A stretch of 64,000 bases of DNA from Opitutia bacterium (lineage in GTDB: Bacteria > Verrucomicrobiota > Verrucomicrobiia > Opitutales > UBA953). Positions 8,826-18,078 of the stretch are shown piece by piece. The first letter of the stretch is position 1. Every line of letters begins with the position of its first letter. Below the pieces are notes generated by a model. The model was given only the letters and a program-made list of their open reading frames with translations, did no database searches and was not told where the DNA came from. The stretch is from NCBI GenBank assembly GCA_003569165.1, contig BGOI01000001.1, positions 404,001 through 468,000 on the forward strand, read 5' to 3'. The position numbers and the translations under genes are program-made.

Positions 8826-9959
8826 ATGTTGCTTGCCCAATCTACCCCTCTCGCCACCCCCGCCTCTGTCGCCGTCCCCGTGGACCACTTCATCATCGGC
8901 GACCTCAGCAAGGTCATCGCCAAGGCCCCGGACGACTGGAGCAAGATCATCATCCACGCCATCGGCTTCATCGCGGTCGCCTATCTCATCGGCTGGGTGG
9001 CCGACAAACTGATGCGCTGGGTCTCGACGAAGTTCGGGAGCAGCCCGATCGCCGAAGCCACCGTCGCCGCCCTGGGTAAGTCACTCCCCTACATCCTCCC
9101 GGCCTATACCTTTCTTTTCCTCATCAAGGACTTCCAGGAGGCCCTCGCCTACATTGGCTGGCTGAATTTCGCCGTCACGAGCGGGACCTTCCTCTGCTCC
9201 TTGGCGCACACGGCCTCGATCTTCTATCTCGTCGCGATCCCGATCGCCTGGGCCCAGAAAATCGCCGACCAGTCGGACAACAAGTTGGATGATATCCTGG
9301 TCCCGATGTTCTCCACGGTCATCCGCATCACGGTCCTCCTCGTCGGCACCTTCAAGGCCATCTCGATCATCGACCCGAAGTCCTCGGACGCGATTCTCGG
9401 CCTGCTGGCCGGCGCCGTGGTCGGCCTGGCCTTCGCCTCGCAAGACACGATCAAGAACGTCTTCGGCGCGGTCATGCTCATCATTGACCAGCCCTTCACG
9501 CTCGGCGACACGATCAACATCGGCAGCCACGAAGGCAAGGTGGAGTCCCTCGGCCTGCGCTCCACGACCATCATCATGCTCGACGGCCAGCGGCTCGCCA
9601 TCCCCAACGGCGACCTCGCCACGCGCGCCATCGTCAACATCACGCGTCGTGACTTCATCCGCGCGCAGGACCTCGTCCACCTCGAGGCCAATACGCCGGC
9701 CGAGAAAGTCCGCGAGGCCGTCGCCATCGTCCAAGAACTGTTGGTCAATCACGAAGGCTTCGAGCCCAGCCACCCGCCCCTGGTGCACGTGACGGAGTTC
9801 TCCGACTGGGCCATCAACATCCGCCTGATGTACTGGTACCACCCCTCCACCCTGGTGAAGCAGCTCGAGTTCAATCAGCAGCTGATCATCCGCATCGCGG
9901 AGCGCCTCCAACAGGCGGGCATCCGCCTCGCCGTCATGGGCACCCCGCAATCCCGCTAA
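8826..9959 (+). CDS. Small-conductance mechanosensitive channel (MscS family)
   Basis: A 377-residue inner-membrane channel that opens under membrane tension and releases solutes on hypo-osmotic shock. Several hydrophobic helices occupy residues 40-200. The pore helix is Gly/Ala-rich (LLAGAVVGLAFASQDTIKN), followed by the MscS beta domain (LIIDQPFTLGDTINIGSHEG, then GLRSTTIIMLDGQRLAIPNG) and the alpha/beta C-terminal domain. The pore-domain text VGLAFASQDTIKNVFG is diagnostic. A good promoter is seen upstream. The ABC ATPase gene starts 10 bases after the stop, so co-transcription with the exporter genes is possible. Confidence 0.93.
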   Translation: MLLAQSTPLATPASVAVPVDHFIIGDLSKVIAKAPDDWSKIIIHAIGFIAVAYLIGWVADKLMRWVSTKFGSSPIAEATVAALGKSLPYILPAYTFLFLIKDFQEALAYIGWLNFAVTSGTFLCSLAHTASIFYLVAIPIAWAQKIADQSDNKLDDILVPMFSTVIRITVLLVGTFKAISIIDPKSSDAILGLLAGAVVGLAFASQDTIKNVFGAVMLIIDQPFTLGDTINIGSHEGKVESLGLRSTTIIMLDGQRLAIPNGDLATRAIVNITRRDFIRAQDLVHLEANTPAEKVREAVAIVQELLVNHEGFEPSHPPLVHVTEFSDWAINIRLMYWYHPSTLVKQLEFNQQLIIRIAERLQQAGIRLAVMGTPQSR

Positions 9960-9969
9960 CTTTTCCGCC

Positions 9970-10674
9970 ATGCCCCTCATTGAAGCCAAGAACTTGTCCA
10001 AATCCTACGGCGCCATCCGCGCCGTCCATGCCGTCTCCTTCTCCGTCGACCGCGGCGAAGTCGTGGGATTCCTCGGGCCCAACGGTGCCGGTAAATCGAC
10101 CACGATGAAGATGCTCACGGGTCACCTCCGGGCCGATGAAGGCGCCGCGGTCATCGCGGGCTTCGACGTCGCCGACCAGGCGGTCCAAGCCAAGCAGCAT
10201 CTGGGCTACTCGCCGGAAGGCGCGCCCGCTTACGGTGAGATGACCGTCCGCGAGTTCCTCCGCTTCGCCGCCGATCTCCGTGGCCTGGCCGATCCGGCCG
10301 AAAGCGTCCGGAAGACGCTCGATCTCTGCCGCCTCAACGAAGTCGCCGCGCAAACGATCGACACCCTCTCCAAGGGCTACCGCATGCGCGTGGGCTTCGC
10401 CCAAGCAGTCATCCACGACCCCGAGGTGCTCATCCTCGACGAACCGACCGATGGCCTGGACCCGAACCAGAAGTTCGAGGTGCGTCGCATCCTGAAGGAG
10501 ATGGCCGCCCGCAAGGCCGTCATCGTCTCGACCCACATCCTCGAGGAAGTCGGCGAGCTCTGCACCCGCGTCATCGTGATCGCGAAGGGCGAAGTCCGCT
10601 GCGACGAGTCCCGTGATAAGTTCCTCGCCCGGGGCACCGACCTCAACGCCGTCTTCCGCCAACTCACCGCCTAA
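9970..10674 (+). CDS. ABC transporter ATP-binding protein, GldA-like
   Basis: The 234-residue ATPase has Walker A GPNGAGKST (residues 36-44), a Q-loop region, a signature sequence LSKGYRMRVGFAQA near 132 (LSKGY in place of LSGGQ, common in this subfamily), Walker B VLILDEPTDGLDPNQ near 153 and the switch His in STHILEEV. It drives the ABC-2 permease encoded next, and the four genes from here to 14400 match the GldA-GldF-GldG-DUF4340 set known from Bacteroidota and widely present in Verrucomicrobiota and Planctomycetota. In gliding bacteria this exporter is needed for motility; outside them the substrate is unknown. Confidence 0.93.
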   Translation: MPLIEAKNLSKSYGAIRAVHAVSFSVDRGEVVGFLGPNGAGKSTTMKMLTGHLRADEGAAVIAGFDVADQAVQAKQHLGYSPEGAPAYGEMTVREFLRFAADLRGLADPAESVRKTLDLCRLNEVAAQTIDTLSKGYRMRVGFAQAVIHDPEVLILDEPTDGLDPNQKFEVRRILKEMAARKAVIVSTHILEEVGELCTRVIVIAKGEVRCDESRDKFLARGTDLNAVFRQLTA

Positions 10675-10684
10675 TCTTATCGTC

Positions 10685-11443
10685 ATGTCCTCTTCCGAAA
10701 AATCCCCTTCGCCCGGACTCAAGCCTTTCACGGCCATGGTCCGCCGCGAGTTCGCCGGCTACTTCCGCACGCCGCTGGCGTACGTCTTCCTCGCGGTGTT
10801 CAACGCGTTCGCGGTGTCCCTGGCGTTCTTCGTCGGCGGGCTCTACGAATCCGGCATCGCTAGCCTGGACCGGTTCTTCCTCTACCACCCATGGCTCTGG
10901 GCATTCCTCGCTCCCGCCGCCGGCGCTCGCCTCTGGGCCGAAGAACGCCGCCAAGGCACCATCGAGCTGCTCCTGACCTGGCCGATCACGGTCTGGCAGG
11001 CCGCGCTCGGCAAGTTCCTCGCCGCTTGGCTCTTCCTGGCGTGCGCACTGCTGATGACGGTTCCGGTCGCCCTCACGGTCGGCTGGCTCGGCGACCCTGA
11101 CTGGGGCGTGATCATCGCGGGCTACACGGGCTCGCTCCTCTGCGCCGGGGCCTGCCTCGGCATCGCCGCGATCGCCTCCGCCCTCACCCGCAGCCAAGTC
11201 ATCGCCTTCGTGACCGGCTTCCTCGCCTGCTTCCTCCTCGTGCTCGTCGGCTACGGCGTGTTCGACGAGCTCCTCGCCGGCCTCATTGGCTCCGCCGGCG
11301 TCGATGAAATCCGTCGCCTCGGCCTCTGGCGTAATCTCGAACCGTTCACGCTCGGCCTCGTCGACGTGCGCCCCATCGCCTACTTCCTCTCCGTCGCCTT
11401 CGCCGGCCTCGGGTTGAGCACCATCATCGTCGAACGCCGCTAA
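10685..11443 (+). CDS. ABC-2 type permease, GldF-like
   Basis: A 252-residue membrane protein with six hydrophobic segments. The start ATG 10685 is chosen because it follows the ATPase stop by ten bases and gives the short cytoplasmic lead MSSSEKSPSPGLKPF before the conserved MVRREFAGYFRTPLAYVFLA. The text LWAEERRQGTIELLLTWPIT is the hallmark of GldF-type ABC-2 permeases. It forms the membrane channel of the exporter with the upstream ATPase and lies in one operon with the GldG-like protein that follows 14 bases later. Confidence 0.92.
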   Translation: MSSSEKSPSPGLKPFTAMVRREFAGYFRTPLAYVFLAVFNAFAVSLAFFVGGLYESGIASLDRFFLYHPWLWAFLAPAAGARLWAEERRQGTIELLLTWPITVWQAALGKFLAAWLFLACALLMTVPVALTVGWLGDPDWGVIIAGYTGSLLCAGACLGIAAIASALTRSQVIAFVTGFLACFLLVLVGYGVFDELLAGLIGSAGVDEIRRLGLWRNLEPFTLGLVDVRPIAYFLSVAFAGLGLSTIIVERR

Positions 11444-11457
11444 CCGGAAACCCAGCC

Positions 11458-13362
11458 ATGAACCGCTCCCAAGCCCTGCTCGCCACCTTCGCCGTCCTCG
11501 CGGCGGCGTTCTTCGTCAACCTGATCTCCGGCGCCATCCCCGCCCGCGTCGACCTCACCGCCGACCGCACCTTCACGCTCTCACCAGGCTCGAAGCGGAT
11601 CGTCACCAAGCTCGATGAACCGGTGACGCTCGAATTCTTCGTCAGCCGCTCCGACGTAAAGCTGCGCCCATACCTCGAAAGCTACTCGCGCCGCGTCGAG
11701 ACGCTCCTCCGCGAATACGTCGCGGCCTCCGGCGGCAAGGTGAAGCTGATTGTCACCGACCCGCGCCCGGACACGAAGGAAGAACAGCGCGCCCAGCGTC
11801 ACGGCATCGCCCCGATGCGCGCCGCGCAAGGCAGCGCTTACCTCGGCCTGACCGCCCAGCAGGCCGATACGGTGAAGGCCGTGCCGATGCTCGACCCGTC
11901 GCGCGAACGCTTCCTGGAGTTCGATCTTTCCAAGCTGATCGCCTCGGCCTCGCGCCTCGACCGCCCGAAACTCGCCTTCATTAGTTCGCTTCCGATCAGC
12001 AACCAAATCCCGCAGGGCGGAGAACAGCAGCCCGGACCGGCCGACTTACTCCTCGCCGAACTCAGCCAGTCTTACGAGGTGATCACGCTCAATACCACCG
12101 CCAGCGAACTGCCGAAGGACGTCGCCGTCGTGGCGCTCGTCCACGCCCACCATATCGACGAACAACTCGCCTACGCGATCGACCAGTTCCTGCTCCAGGG
12201 CGGGTCGGTTTTCGCGGCCGTCGACCCGCTCTCGCGCATCCAAAAGTTCTCTCAAGGCAACATGCCCTTCATGATGGCGCCGATGGCCCTCACGGCCGCG
12301 AGCGATCCTGCCTTGCTCCGCGCCTGGGGCGTCAACGTCGACCTCGACGCTGTCACGGGCGATGCCGCCAGCTCGGTCTCTATTCGCAGCTCCCGCGGCG
12401 ATGCCGTGCAATACCAACCCGCCTTCGCCGCGGGTAATGCAGCATTCTCGAAGGACTCGCCACTTACATCAGACCTGCGCGAACTCGCCTTCATGGAAGC
12501 TGGCTCGATCGGCTTGATCTCCGGAGCCGAAACCCGCCTGAAGTTCGAACCGCTCGTCACGATGAGCGGCCCCGGCATGGGCGCCGTCGATGTCGGTTCC
12601 GCCAACGCCGGGCCCTTCGAGAAGGTCGCCGTGGCCTTCAAGCCCGACGGCAAATCCCGCGTGGTCGTGGCTTCCGTCTTCGGCGAATTCGTCTCCGCCT
12701 TCCCGAAGGGCGCGCCTGCCCCCGGCAAGCCTGAGCCCACGCCGCCCGGCCAGCCGCCGAAGCCCGCCGCCAAGCCCCTCCCCGGACCGCACCTAGCGAA
12801 GAGCGCTAAGCCCGCCCGCCTGTTCGTGGTCGCCGACTCCGACTTCATGATGGACCCGTTCACGGTGCGCCAGCGCCAGGTCGGCGGTCAGGCCGCGATG
12901 GAGCCGATCAACGACAACCTGGGCTTCGTCGTCAGCGTGCTCGAGACCCTCGGCGGCAGCGACGAACTCGTCAGCCTCCGCTCCAAGGGCACCTCGCTGC
13001 GCCCCTTCAAGAAGGTCCAGGAACTCGAACGCGTCGCCCAGCTCCGCTACCAGGCGAAGCTCGACGAGATCGAACGCCGCCTCGAGGAGGCCAATATGAA
13101 AATCACCGAGCTCTCCAAGCAGACCGGCGGCGTGACCGCCAAGGGCATCGTCATCACGCCCGAGATGCAGCGCGAGATCGAGAAGTTCCAGACGGTAGCC
13201 GATCAGCTCTCCGAAGAACGCCGCGTCATCCGCCGCGGTCTCAGCGAAGACGTCAACTCCCTTGGCCGTCGCCTGCAGGTGCTGAACCTGCTCGCCGGCC
13301 CGGCGCTGGCTCTTCTCTTCGGCCTGCTCTACACCTTGGCTCGCCGCCGCAAGCTTTCGTAA
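11458..13362 (+). CDS. GldG-like auxiliary protein of ABC exporter
   Basis: A 634-residue protein with an N-terminal transmembrane helix (residues 7-27), a large extracytoplasmic part and a C-terminal transmembrane helix (LNLLAGPALALLFGLLYTLA) followed by RRRK. The early conserved text RVDLTADRTFTLSPGSKRIV and the middle block with VALVHAHHIDEQLAYAIDQF match the GldG / ABC-type uncharacterised transport domain. Before the last helix there is a coiled coil (about 520-600). A Pro-rich linker (near 425-445) separates two domains. It is presumed to assemble with the GldA- and GldF-like proteins. Confidence 0.9.
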   Translation: MNRSQALLATFAVLAAAFFVNLISGAIPARVDLTADRTFTLSPGSKRIVTKLDEPVTLEFFVSRSDVKLRPYLESYSRRVETLLREYVAASGGKVKLIVTDPRPDTKEEQRAQRHGIAPMRAAQGSAYLGLTAQQADTVKAVPMLDPSRERFLEFDLSKLIASASRLDRPKLAFISSLPISNQIPQGGEQQPGPADLLLAELSQSYEVITLNTTASELPKDVAVVALVHAHHIDEQLAYAIDQFLLQGGSVFAAVDPLSRIQKFSQGNMPFMMAPMALTAASDPALLRAWGVNVDLDAVTGDAASSVSIRSSRGDAVQYQPAFAAGNAAFSKDSPLTSDLRELAFMEAGSIGLISGAETRLKFEPLVTMSGPGMGAVDVGSANAGPFEKVAVAFKPDGKSRVVVASVFGEFVSAFPKGAPAPGKPEPTPPGQPPKPAAKPLPGPHLAKSAKPARLFVVADSDFMMDPFTVRQRQVGGQAAMEPINDNLGFVVSVLETLGGSDELVSLRSKGTSLRPFKKVQELERVAQLRYQAKLDEIERRLEEANMKITELSKQTGGVTAKGIVITPEMQREIEKFQTVADQLSEERRVIRRGLSEDVNSLGRRLQVLNLLAGPALALLFGLLYTLARRRKLS

Positions 13363-13368
13363 TCCGCC

Positions 13369-14400
13369 ATGCGCAACAAGAACCTGCTCATCGTCACCCT
13401 CGTCCTCGGGCTCATCGCCTTCGCGGCCGTCCGTCTCACCCGCGAAGCGCCCAAGAGCGAAGCCGGCAAACAGCCGCTCGTCGCCGCCACCCTGCTCGAA
13501 GGCGCGAAGTCGCTGACGATCAAGGCCAATAACAAGAGCGTGACGGTCGAGAAGTCCGCCGACGGCTGGACGGTGAAGGAGAAACTCTCCCTCCCGGCCG
13601 ACATCGAGAACCGCTTGCTGCCGCTCATCCGCGGCTTGCAGAAGGCGAATAACTTCGGCCAGCTTACCGCGAACCCCAAGCGCCTCGAGAAACTCGGCCT
13701 CACCGATACCTCGCTCACGCTGGTCGGACCCGACGGGAAATCGACGACCATCCAGTTCGGCAAGCAGACGGAAGATGGCCTCGGCGCCAGCGCCCGCCTC
13801 GCCGGGCAGGAATTCGCCATCCGCACCGACTTCACGGGCTACCTGGAGAGCGATCCGCTTTCCTGGGTCGACCTCAACCTGTTCGTCGTACCGCCCGCCG
13901 AGATCAAGTCGATCGACTTCCTCTGGAAGGACGGGAAGGCATCGTTCTCCCGCAAGGAACTCGGCGCTCTCTTCGACGGCAAGGAAGGTCCCACCGTGGA
14001 GGACATCGTCATGACGCTGGCCACCGTTCGCGCCGCGGATGCCGTCGCCCTCGACGACAAAGACGCGGCCAAGGCCGCTCGCTCATCCCAAGTGAAACTC
14101 ACGCTCTTCGATGGCACGACGGTGACGCTGACGTTCGCGAAGCTCGCAGGCACGACGCCTAACGAACCGGGCAAGACCTTCGTGCGGGTCGAACATTCCG
14201 ACCCGAAGCATAAGGCCAACGCGACCGCCAAGCTTGCCGCCTTCGTCGCCGCCCCCTGGCTCGCTGAACAGGTCCCCGGGTCGCTGGCCGACTTCAAGAA
14301 AGCCCAGCAGGCGCCCGCCGCCGAACCCGCGGCAACGTCTATCCAGATACCCGGCCCGGCTCCGTCGATCATCACTTCGCCCGAGGTTAAGATCAAATAA
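13369..14400 (+). CDS. DUF4340 domain protein
   Basis: A 343-residue protein with a single N-terminal transmembrane anchor (NLLIVTLVLGLIAFAAVRLT) and an extracytoplasmic region containing the DUF4340 pattern: a repeated beta-rich unit with KSLTIKANNKSVTVEKSADG and LEKLGLTDTSLTLVGPDGKS. In many Verrucomicrobiota, Planctomycetota and Myxococcota genomes this domain directly follows GldG-like genes, as here (6-base gap). It closes the exporter operon and is followed by an intrinsic terminator. Its molecular role is unknown. Confidence 0.9.
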   Translation: MRNKNLLIVTLVLGLIAFAAVRLTREAPKSEAGKQPLVAATLLEGAKSLTIKANNKSVTVEKSADGWTVKEKLSLPADIENRLLPLIRGLQKANNFGQLTANPKRLEKLGLTDTSLTLVGPDGKSTTIQFGKQTEDGLGASARLAGQEFAIRTDFTGYLESDPLSWVDLNLFVVPPAEIKSIDFLWKDGKASFSRKELGALFDGKEGPTVEDIVMTLATVRAADAVALDDKDAAKAARSSQVKLTLFDGTTVTLTFAKLAGTTPNEPGKTFVRVEHSDPKHKANATAKLAAFVAAPWLAEQVPGSLADFKKAQQAPAAEPAATSIQIPGPAPSIITSPEVKIK

Positions 14401-14413
14401 GGGGTGATTCCGC

Positions 14414-14447
14414 AAAAGCCCTTGCCTCCCGAGGCGAGGGCTTTTTT
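14414..14447 (+). terminator. Rho-independent terminator after exporter operon
   Basis: AAAAGCCCT at 14414-14422 pairs with AGGGCTTTT at 14437-14445, enclosing a TGCCTC/GAGGC inner stem, and a T-run ends at 14447. It lies 14 bases after the DUF4340 stop. Confidence 0.85.
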
Positions 14448-14460
14448 GTCTCTATCTCCG

Positions 14461-14853
14461 ATGGCCGCCGCCGAATCCCAGTCCCTCAGCACCTACCTGC
14501 CCGCCCTCGTGCAGATCGTCCTAGGTCTCTCGATCCCCGCGATCATCCTGATTGTCAGCCACGCCTTCGGCCAGCGCGCCAAGGGCAACTACATTAAGGA
14601 TAAGGCCTACGAGTGCGGACTGCCCATGGAAGGAAAACCCCACCCCCGCTTCGCCGTGAAGTTCTACGTGACGGCGATGCTCTTCATTCTCTTCGACATC
14701 GAAGTCGTCTTCCTCGTGCCGTGGGCCCTGGTCTACCGCGAGTTCCTCGCCGCCGGCATCGCCATCACGGCCGCCACCGCGGTCTTCCTCGGCGTCCTCG
14801 TCCTCGGCCTGGCCTACGAATTCAAGCGGGGCGCGCTCGAGTGGGAGAAGTAA
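14461..14853 (+). CDS. nuoA: NADH-quinone oxidoreductase subunit A
   Basis: NuoA is a small membrane subunit of respiratory complex I near the quinone-binding cavity. The 130-residue product has the three expected helices and the family blocks YECGLPMEG (usually YECG) and ARFAVKFYVTAMLFILFDIE-like text (RFAVKFYVTAMLFILFDIEV). ATG 14461 is chosen over an upstream in-frame ATG inside the terminator. No nuoB or other nuo gene follows, so this is a solitary subunit gene. The start lies only 14 bases after the terminator T-run, so its promoter must overlap the terminator or upstream coding sequence, or it depends on read-through. Confidence 0.92.
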   Translation: MAAAESQSLSTYLPALVQIVLGLSIPAIILIVSHAFGQRAKGNYIKDKAYECGLPMEGKPHPRFAVKFYVTAMLFILFDIEVVFLVPWALVYREFLAAGIAITAATAVFLGVLVLGLAYEFKRGALEWEK

Positions 14854-14920
14854 GGCCGGCCTTGAGCAGCCCGGGCTTCTGGCTCGACTGCGGCCTGCTG
14901 CCGTCATAGGAACATCGGCG

Positions 14921-15364
14921 ATGAACTCCTCAATCGCCTCCCTCCTCGCCCAAGCCTCGGGTAATGACGCCGCCGTCGCCGCCGGCGTCATGGCCTTCGT
15001 GGCTGCCTTCGCCTTGTTCTTCATCGTCATCGGCATCGTCTGCCTGATTGGCATGTGGAAGGTCTTCACGAAGGCCGGCGAGCCCGGCTGGGCCGTCCTG
15101 GTCCCGATCTACAACCTCATCGTCCTGCTGCGCGTCGCCGGCCTCCCTTGGTATTGGGTCTTCGCGCCGTTCGTGGCGATCATCCCGATCCTCGGCTGGA
15201 TCGCCTACATCGTCTGGATCGTCTGGGTGCACCACCGCATCTCGACCCGCTTCGGCCAGGGCGTCGGCTTCACGATCGGCCTCACTCTGCTTGGCCCGAT
15301 CTTCTGGCTCATCCTCGGCTTTGGTTCCTCGAAGTACGTCGGCGAGCAGCCTGCCCAGGCCTAA
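14921..15364 (+). CDS. DUF5684-type small membrane protein
   Basis: A 147-residue protein with four hydrophobic segments. The block MWKVFTKAGEPGWAVLVPIY followed by NLIVLLRVAGLPWYW matches the DUF5684 family, whose members often precede or resemble signal peptidase I regions in Bacteroidota and Verrucomicrobiota. Function is unknown. AGGAAC lies about nine bases before ATG 14921. It follows nuoA by 67 bases and is closed by a strong hairpin shared with the convergent esterase gene. Confidence 0.8.
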   Translation: MNSSIASLLAQASGNDAAVAAGVMAFVAAFALFFIVIGIVCLIGMWKVFTKAGEPGWAVLVPIYNLIVLLRVAGLPWYWVFAPFVAIIPILGWIAYIVWIVWVHHRISTRFGQGVGFTIGLTLLGPIFWLILGFGSSKYVGEQPAQA

Positions 15365-15385
15365 GCCACCCTTCATCACCTAATT

Positions 15386-15415
15386 AAAAAGGGCGCCCAC
15401 CGGGGCGCCTTTTTT
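15386..15415. terminator. Bidirectional terminator between convergent genes
   Basis: An A-run followed by GGGCGCC, a six-base loop and GGCGCC followed by a T-run form a hairpin usable in both directions. It separates the plus-strand DUF5684 gene from the minus-strand esterase and overlaps the esterase stop codon by two bases. Confidence 0.85.
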
Positions 15416-16349
15416 ATTTGGGCTGCTTGCCCTTGAGGTGTTGATCAAAGAAGCCGGTAACCAGCGGCCGTAGGTCGCGCTGCTTGGGCTGGAGGTCGAA
15501 GGTGTGCGGGGCGTCGGGGATGACCTCGAGTAAGCAAGGGGCTCCCTTTTCCTTGGCGACCTTGAGATAAGTTTCGCTCTGGCTGAGCGGGACGGTGACG
15601 TCGGCCGTGCCGTGCACGAGGAGCATGGGCGGATCCTTGGCGTCGAGGTAGGTGATGGGCGACCCCTTCTTATAAAGATCGGGCGCCTCTTCGCGGGTCT
15701 TCGCGAACATCTTCATGTCGTGGTAGTTCATGAGGTCGACGGCGCCGTAGAAACCGACCGCGCACGCGACGCGCGCCGAGATATCCTGATAAGGCTCGCC
15801 GGCGACGGCATCGAAGCCGTCCGCCGGCCCGGTCGTGGCGAGCATCATGGAGAGATTGCAGCCGGCCGAGCAGCCGATGACGCCGATCTTCTCGGGATCG
15901 ACGCCGAGGTTAGCCGCTTCCTTGCGGAGATAACGCACGGCGGCCTTGGCGTCGTGGACGCTCTGCGGCCAAGTGACTTGGCCCTGCATGCGGCGTAGCT
16001 TGTAATTGATGCTCATACAAACGTAACCCTTGAGCGTCAGGCTCTCGCTGATGTTCAGTTCGCGACCGCGTGCCTTGTCGCCGTCATTAAAGCCGCCACC
16101 ATGAATCACGATGATGCCCGGAAGCGGCTTGGATTTGTCGTGGTCGAGCGGCGAGTAGATATCGGCCTTGTCCTTGCGGGTGCCTCCAAGATACGCGACG
16201 TCCTTCATGACGGCAACGGTCTTGGGGTAGACGGGGACTTTCTTGAGCGCGGCCGGAGTGTCTTCGGACGCAGGCGCCGCAATCGGTTTGGCGCCGGGCG
16301 TGGGCTCAGCCGCACAAAGGAAAATCGCCAGAGTAAGCATGAGGGGCAT
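15414..16349 (-). CDS. Secreted alpha/beta hydrolase (esterase, HSL/BD-FAE type)
   Basis: A 311-residue protein with an N-terminal signal peptide (MPLMLTLAIFLCAAEPTPGA). The serine hydrolase features are complete: oxyanion motif HGGG in IIVIHGGGFNDG, nucleophile elbow GCSAG in IGVIGCSAGCNLSMML, acid in HGTADVTVP and His in PDAPHTFDL. This pattern fits exported carboxylesterases that remove acyl groups from plant or algal polysaccharides. The exact substrate cannot be read from sequence. It is the last gene of the minus-strand block and ends in the shared terminator. Confidence 0.88.
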   Translation of the reverse strand: MPLMLTLAIFLCAAEPTPGAKPIAAPASEDTPAALKKVPVYPKTVAVMKDVAYLGGTRKDKADIYSPLDHDKSKPLPGIIVIHGGGFNDGDKARGRELNISESLTLKGYVCMSINYKLRRMQGQVTWPQSVHDAKAAVRYLRKEAANLGVDPEKIGVIGCSAGCNLSMMLATTGPADGFDAVAGEPYQDISARVACAVGFYGAVDLMNYHDMKMFAKTREEAPDLYKKGSPITYLDAKDPPMLLVHGTADVTVPLSQSETYLKVAKEKGAPCLLEVIPDAPHTFDLQPKQRDLRPLVTGFFDQHLKGKQPK

Positions 16350-16388
16350 GCTTTGTGGATACGCCCCCCGCCGACGTTCGTCAACGAC

Positions 16389-18032
16389 TCAGGGACCGCA
16401 GAGGCCGCAGCCGCCGGGCAGTTCGCGGAAGAAGTCGTGGCCCTTGTCGTCGACGAGGATGAACGCGGGGAAGTCGACGACTTCGATCTTCCAGACGGCT
16501 TCCATGCCGAGCTCAGGATAATCGATGACTTCAACCTTACGGATATTCTCCTGGGCGAGGATCGCGGCGGGGCCGCCGATCGAACCGAGGTAGAAACCTC
16601 CGTGCGCCTTACAGGCATTGGTGACGGTCTCACCACGGTTACCTTTGGCAATCATGACGAGCGAGCCACCGTGCTTCTGGAAGAGTTCGACGTAGCTGTC
16701 CATGCGCCCGGCGGTGGTCGGTCCAAACGAACCGGAGGCCATGCCGACGGGCGTCTTGGCGGGTCCGGCGTAGTAGACGGGATGGTCCTTGATGTACTGC
16801 GGGAGGCCTTCGCCCTTCTCGAGACGTTCGCGAATCTTGGCGTGCGCGATGTCGCGGGCAACGACGAGCGTGCCGGTGAGCGCGAGGCGCGTGGTGACGG
16901 GGTGCTTCGACAGCTCGGCGCGGATGTCCGCCATGGGACGATTAAGGTCGATCTTCACGATCTTCGTGGCGTCAGCATGCTTACGCGCGTCGGCAGGAAT
17001 GAAGCGGCCGGGATTCGTCTCGAGCTGCTCAATCCAAATACCGTCCTTATCGATTTTGGCCTTGGCGTTGCGGTCAGCGGAACAGGAGACGGCGAGGCCG
17101 ATCGGACACGAGGCACCGTGACGCGGTAGACGGACGACGCGAACGTCGAGGGCGAACCACTTGCCGCCGAACTGTGCGCCAATGCCGAGCTGATGCGCGA
17201 CCTTGAGGAGCTCGGCTTCGAGCGCGATATCGCGGAAGGCGCGGCCGTGCTCGTTACCGGACGTCGGGAGCGCGTCGTAGTAATGGGTCGAGGTCAGCTT
17301 GACGGCCTTCATGGTCGCCTCGGCGGAGGTACCACCGATGACGAACGCGAGGTGATAAGGCGGACACGCCGCGGTGCCGAGCGACTGCATCTTCTCGGTC
17401 AGGAACGCGACGAGGGCCTTCGGATTCAGGACGGCCTTAGTCTCCTGGTAGAGGTAACACTTGTTAGCGGAGCCTCCGCCCTTGGCGACGAAGAGGAACT
17501 CAAACTTCGAGCCGCTCACGGCCGAGATGTCGATTTGCGCGGGCAGGTTTGTGCCGGTGTTCTTCTCGGTGTAGAGGTCGAGCGGGGCGAGCTGCGAGTA
17601 GCGCAGATTATTCTGCGCGTAAGCCTGATAGACGCCGAGCGAGAGCGCTTCAGCATCATCGCCACCGGTCCAGACCTGCTGGCCCTTCTTGGCGGTAATG
17701 GCGGCGGTGCCGGTATCCTGACAAAACGGTAGCACGCCCTTCGCGGCGACCTCGGCATTGCGGAGCATCGCGAGCGCGACGGCGCGGTCGTTATCGCTGG
17801 CTTCCTTGTCCGCGAGAATCGCGGCGACCTGCTCGAGGTGCTCGGTCCGGAGGTAAAAATTGATGTCATGCAGCGCCTGATTGGCCAGCAGCGTGAGGGC
17901 TTCCGGGGCGACCTTGAGGACAGCCTTGCCGTCGAACTCCGCGACGGAGACATGCTCCTTGGTGAGCAGGCGATACTTCGTGGTATCGGGGCCCAGCGGG
18001 AAAGGATCCTGGTAATGGAAGGGAGAAGCCAT
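16389..18032 (-). CDS. Fumarate hydratase, class I (iron-sulfur)
   Basis: This TCA-cycle enzyme interconverts fumarate and malate in the cytoplasm with a labile [4Fe-4S] cluster. At 547 residues it matches the single-chain class I form, with the alpha domain first and the beta domain second. Key blocks are [13 protein letters not shown] with the first cluster Cys, [39 protein letters not shown] and the beta-domain [23 protein letters not shown] 18032 is chosen; ATG 18044 (MVVAMASPF) is an alternative preceded by a G-rich stretch. Longer starts would overlap ygfZ. It is separated from ygfZ by about 46 bases. Confidence 0.93.
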   Translation of the reverse strand: MASPFHYQDPFPLGPDTTKYRLLTKEHVSVAEFDGKAVLKVAPEALTLLANQALHDINFYLRTEHLEQVAAILADKEASDNDRAVALAMLRNAEVAAKGVLPFCQDTGTAAITAKKGQQVWTGGDDAEALSLGVYQAYAQNNLRYSQLAPLDLYTEKNTGTNLPAQIDISAVSGSKFEFLFVAKGGGSANKCYLYQETKAVLNPKALVAFLTEKMQSLGTAACPPYHLAFVIGGTSAEATMKAVKLTSTHYYDALPTSGNEHGRAFRDIALEAELLKVAHQLGIGAQFGGKWFALDVRVVRLPRHGASCPIGLAVSCSADRNAKAKIDKDGIWIEQLETNPGRFIPADARKHADATKIVKIDLNRPMADIRAELSKHPVTTRLALTGTLVVARDIAHAKIRERLEKGEGLPQYIKDHPVYYAGPAKTPVGMASGSFGPTTAGRMDSYVELFQKHGGSLVMIAKGNRGETVTNACKAHGGFYLGSIGGPAAILAQENIRKVEVIDYPELGMEAVWKIEVVDFPAFILVDDKGHDFFRELPGGCGLCGP

Positions 18033-18078
18033 CGCCACTACCATACGGCAGGCACCCCCGCCCGCAAACGGAAACAGG

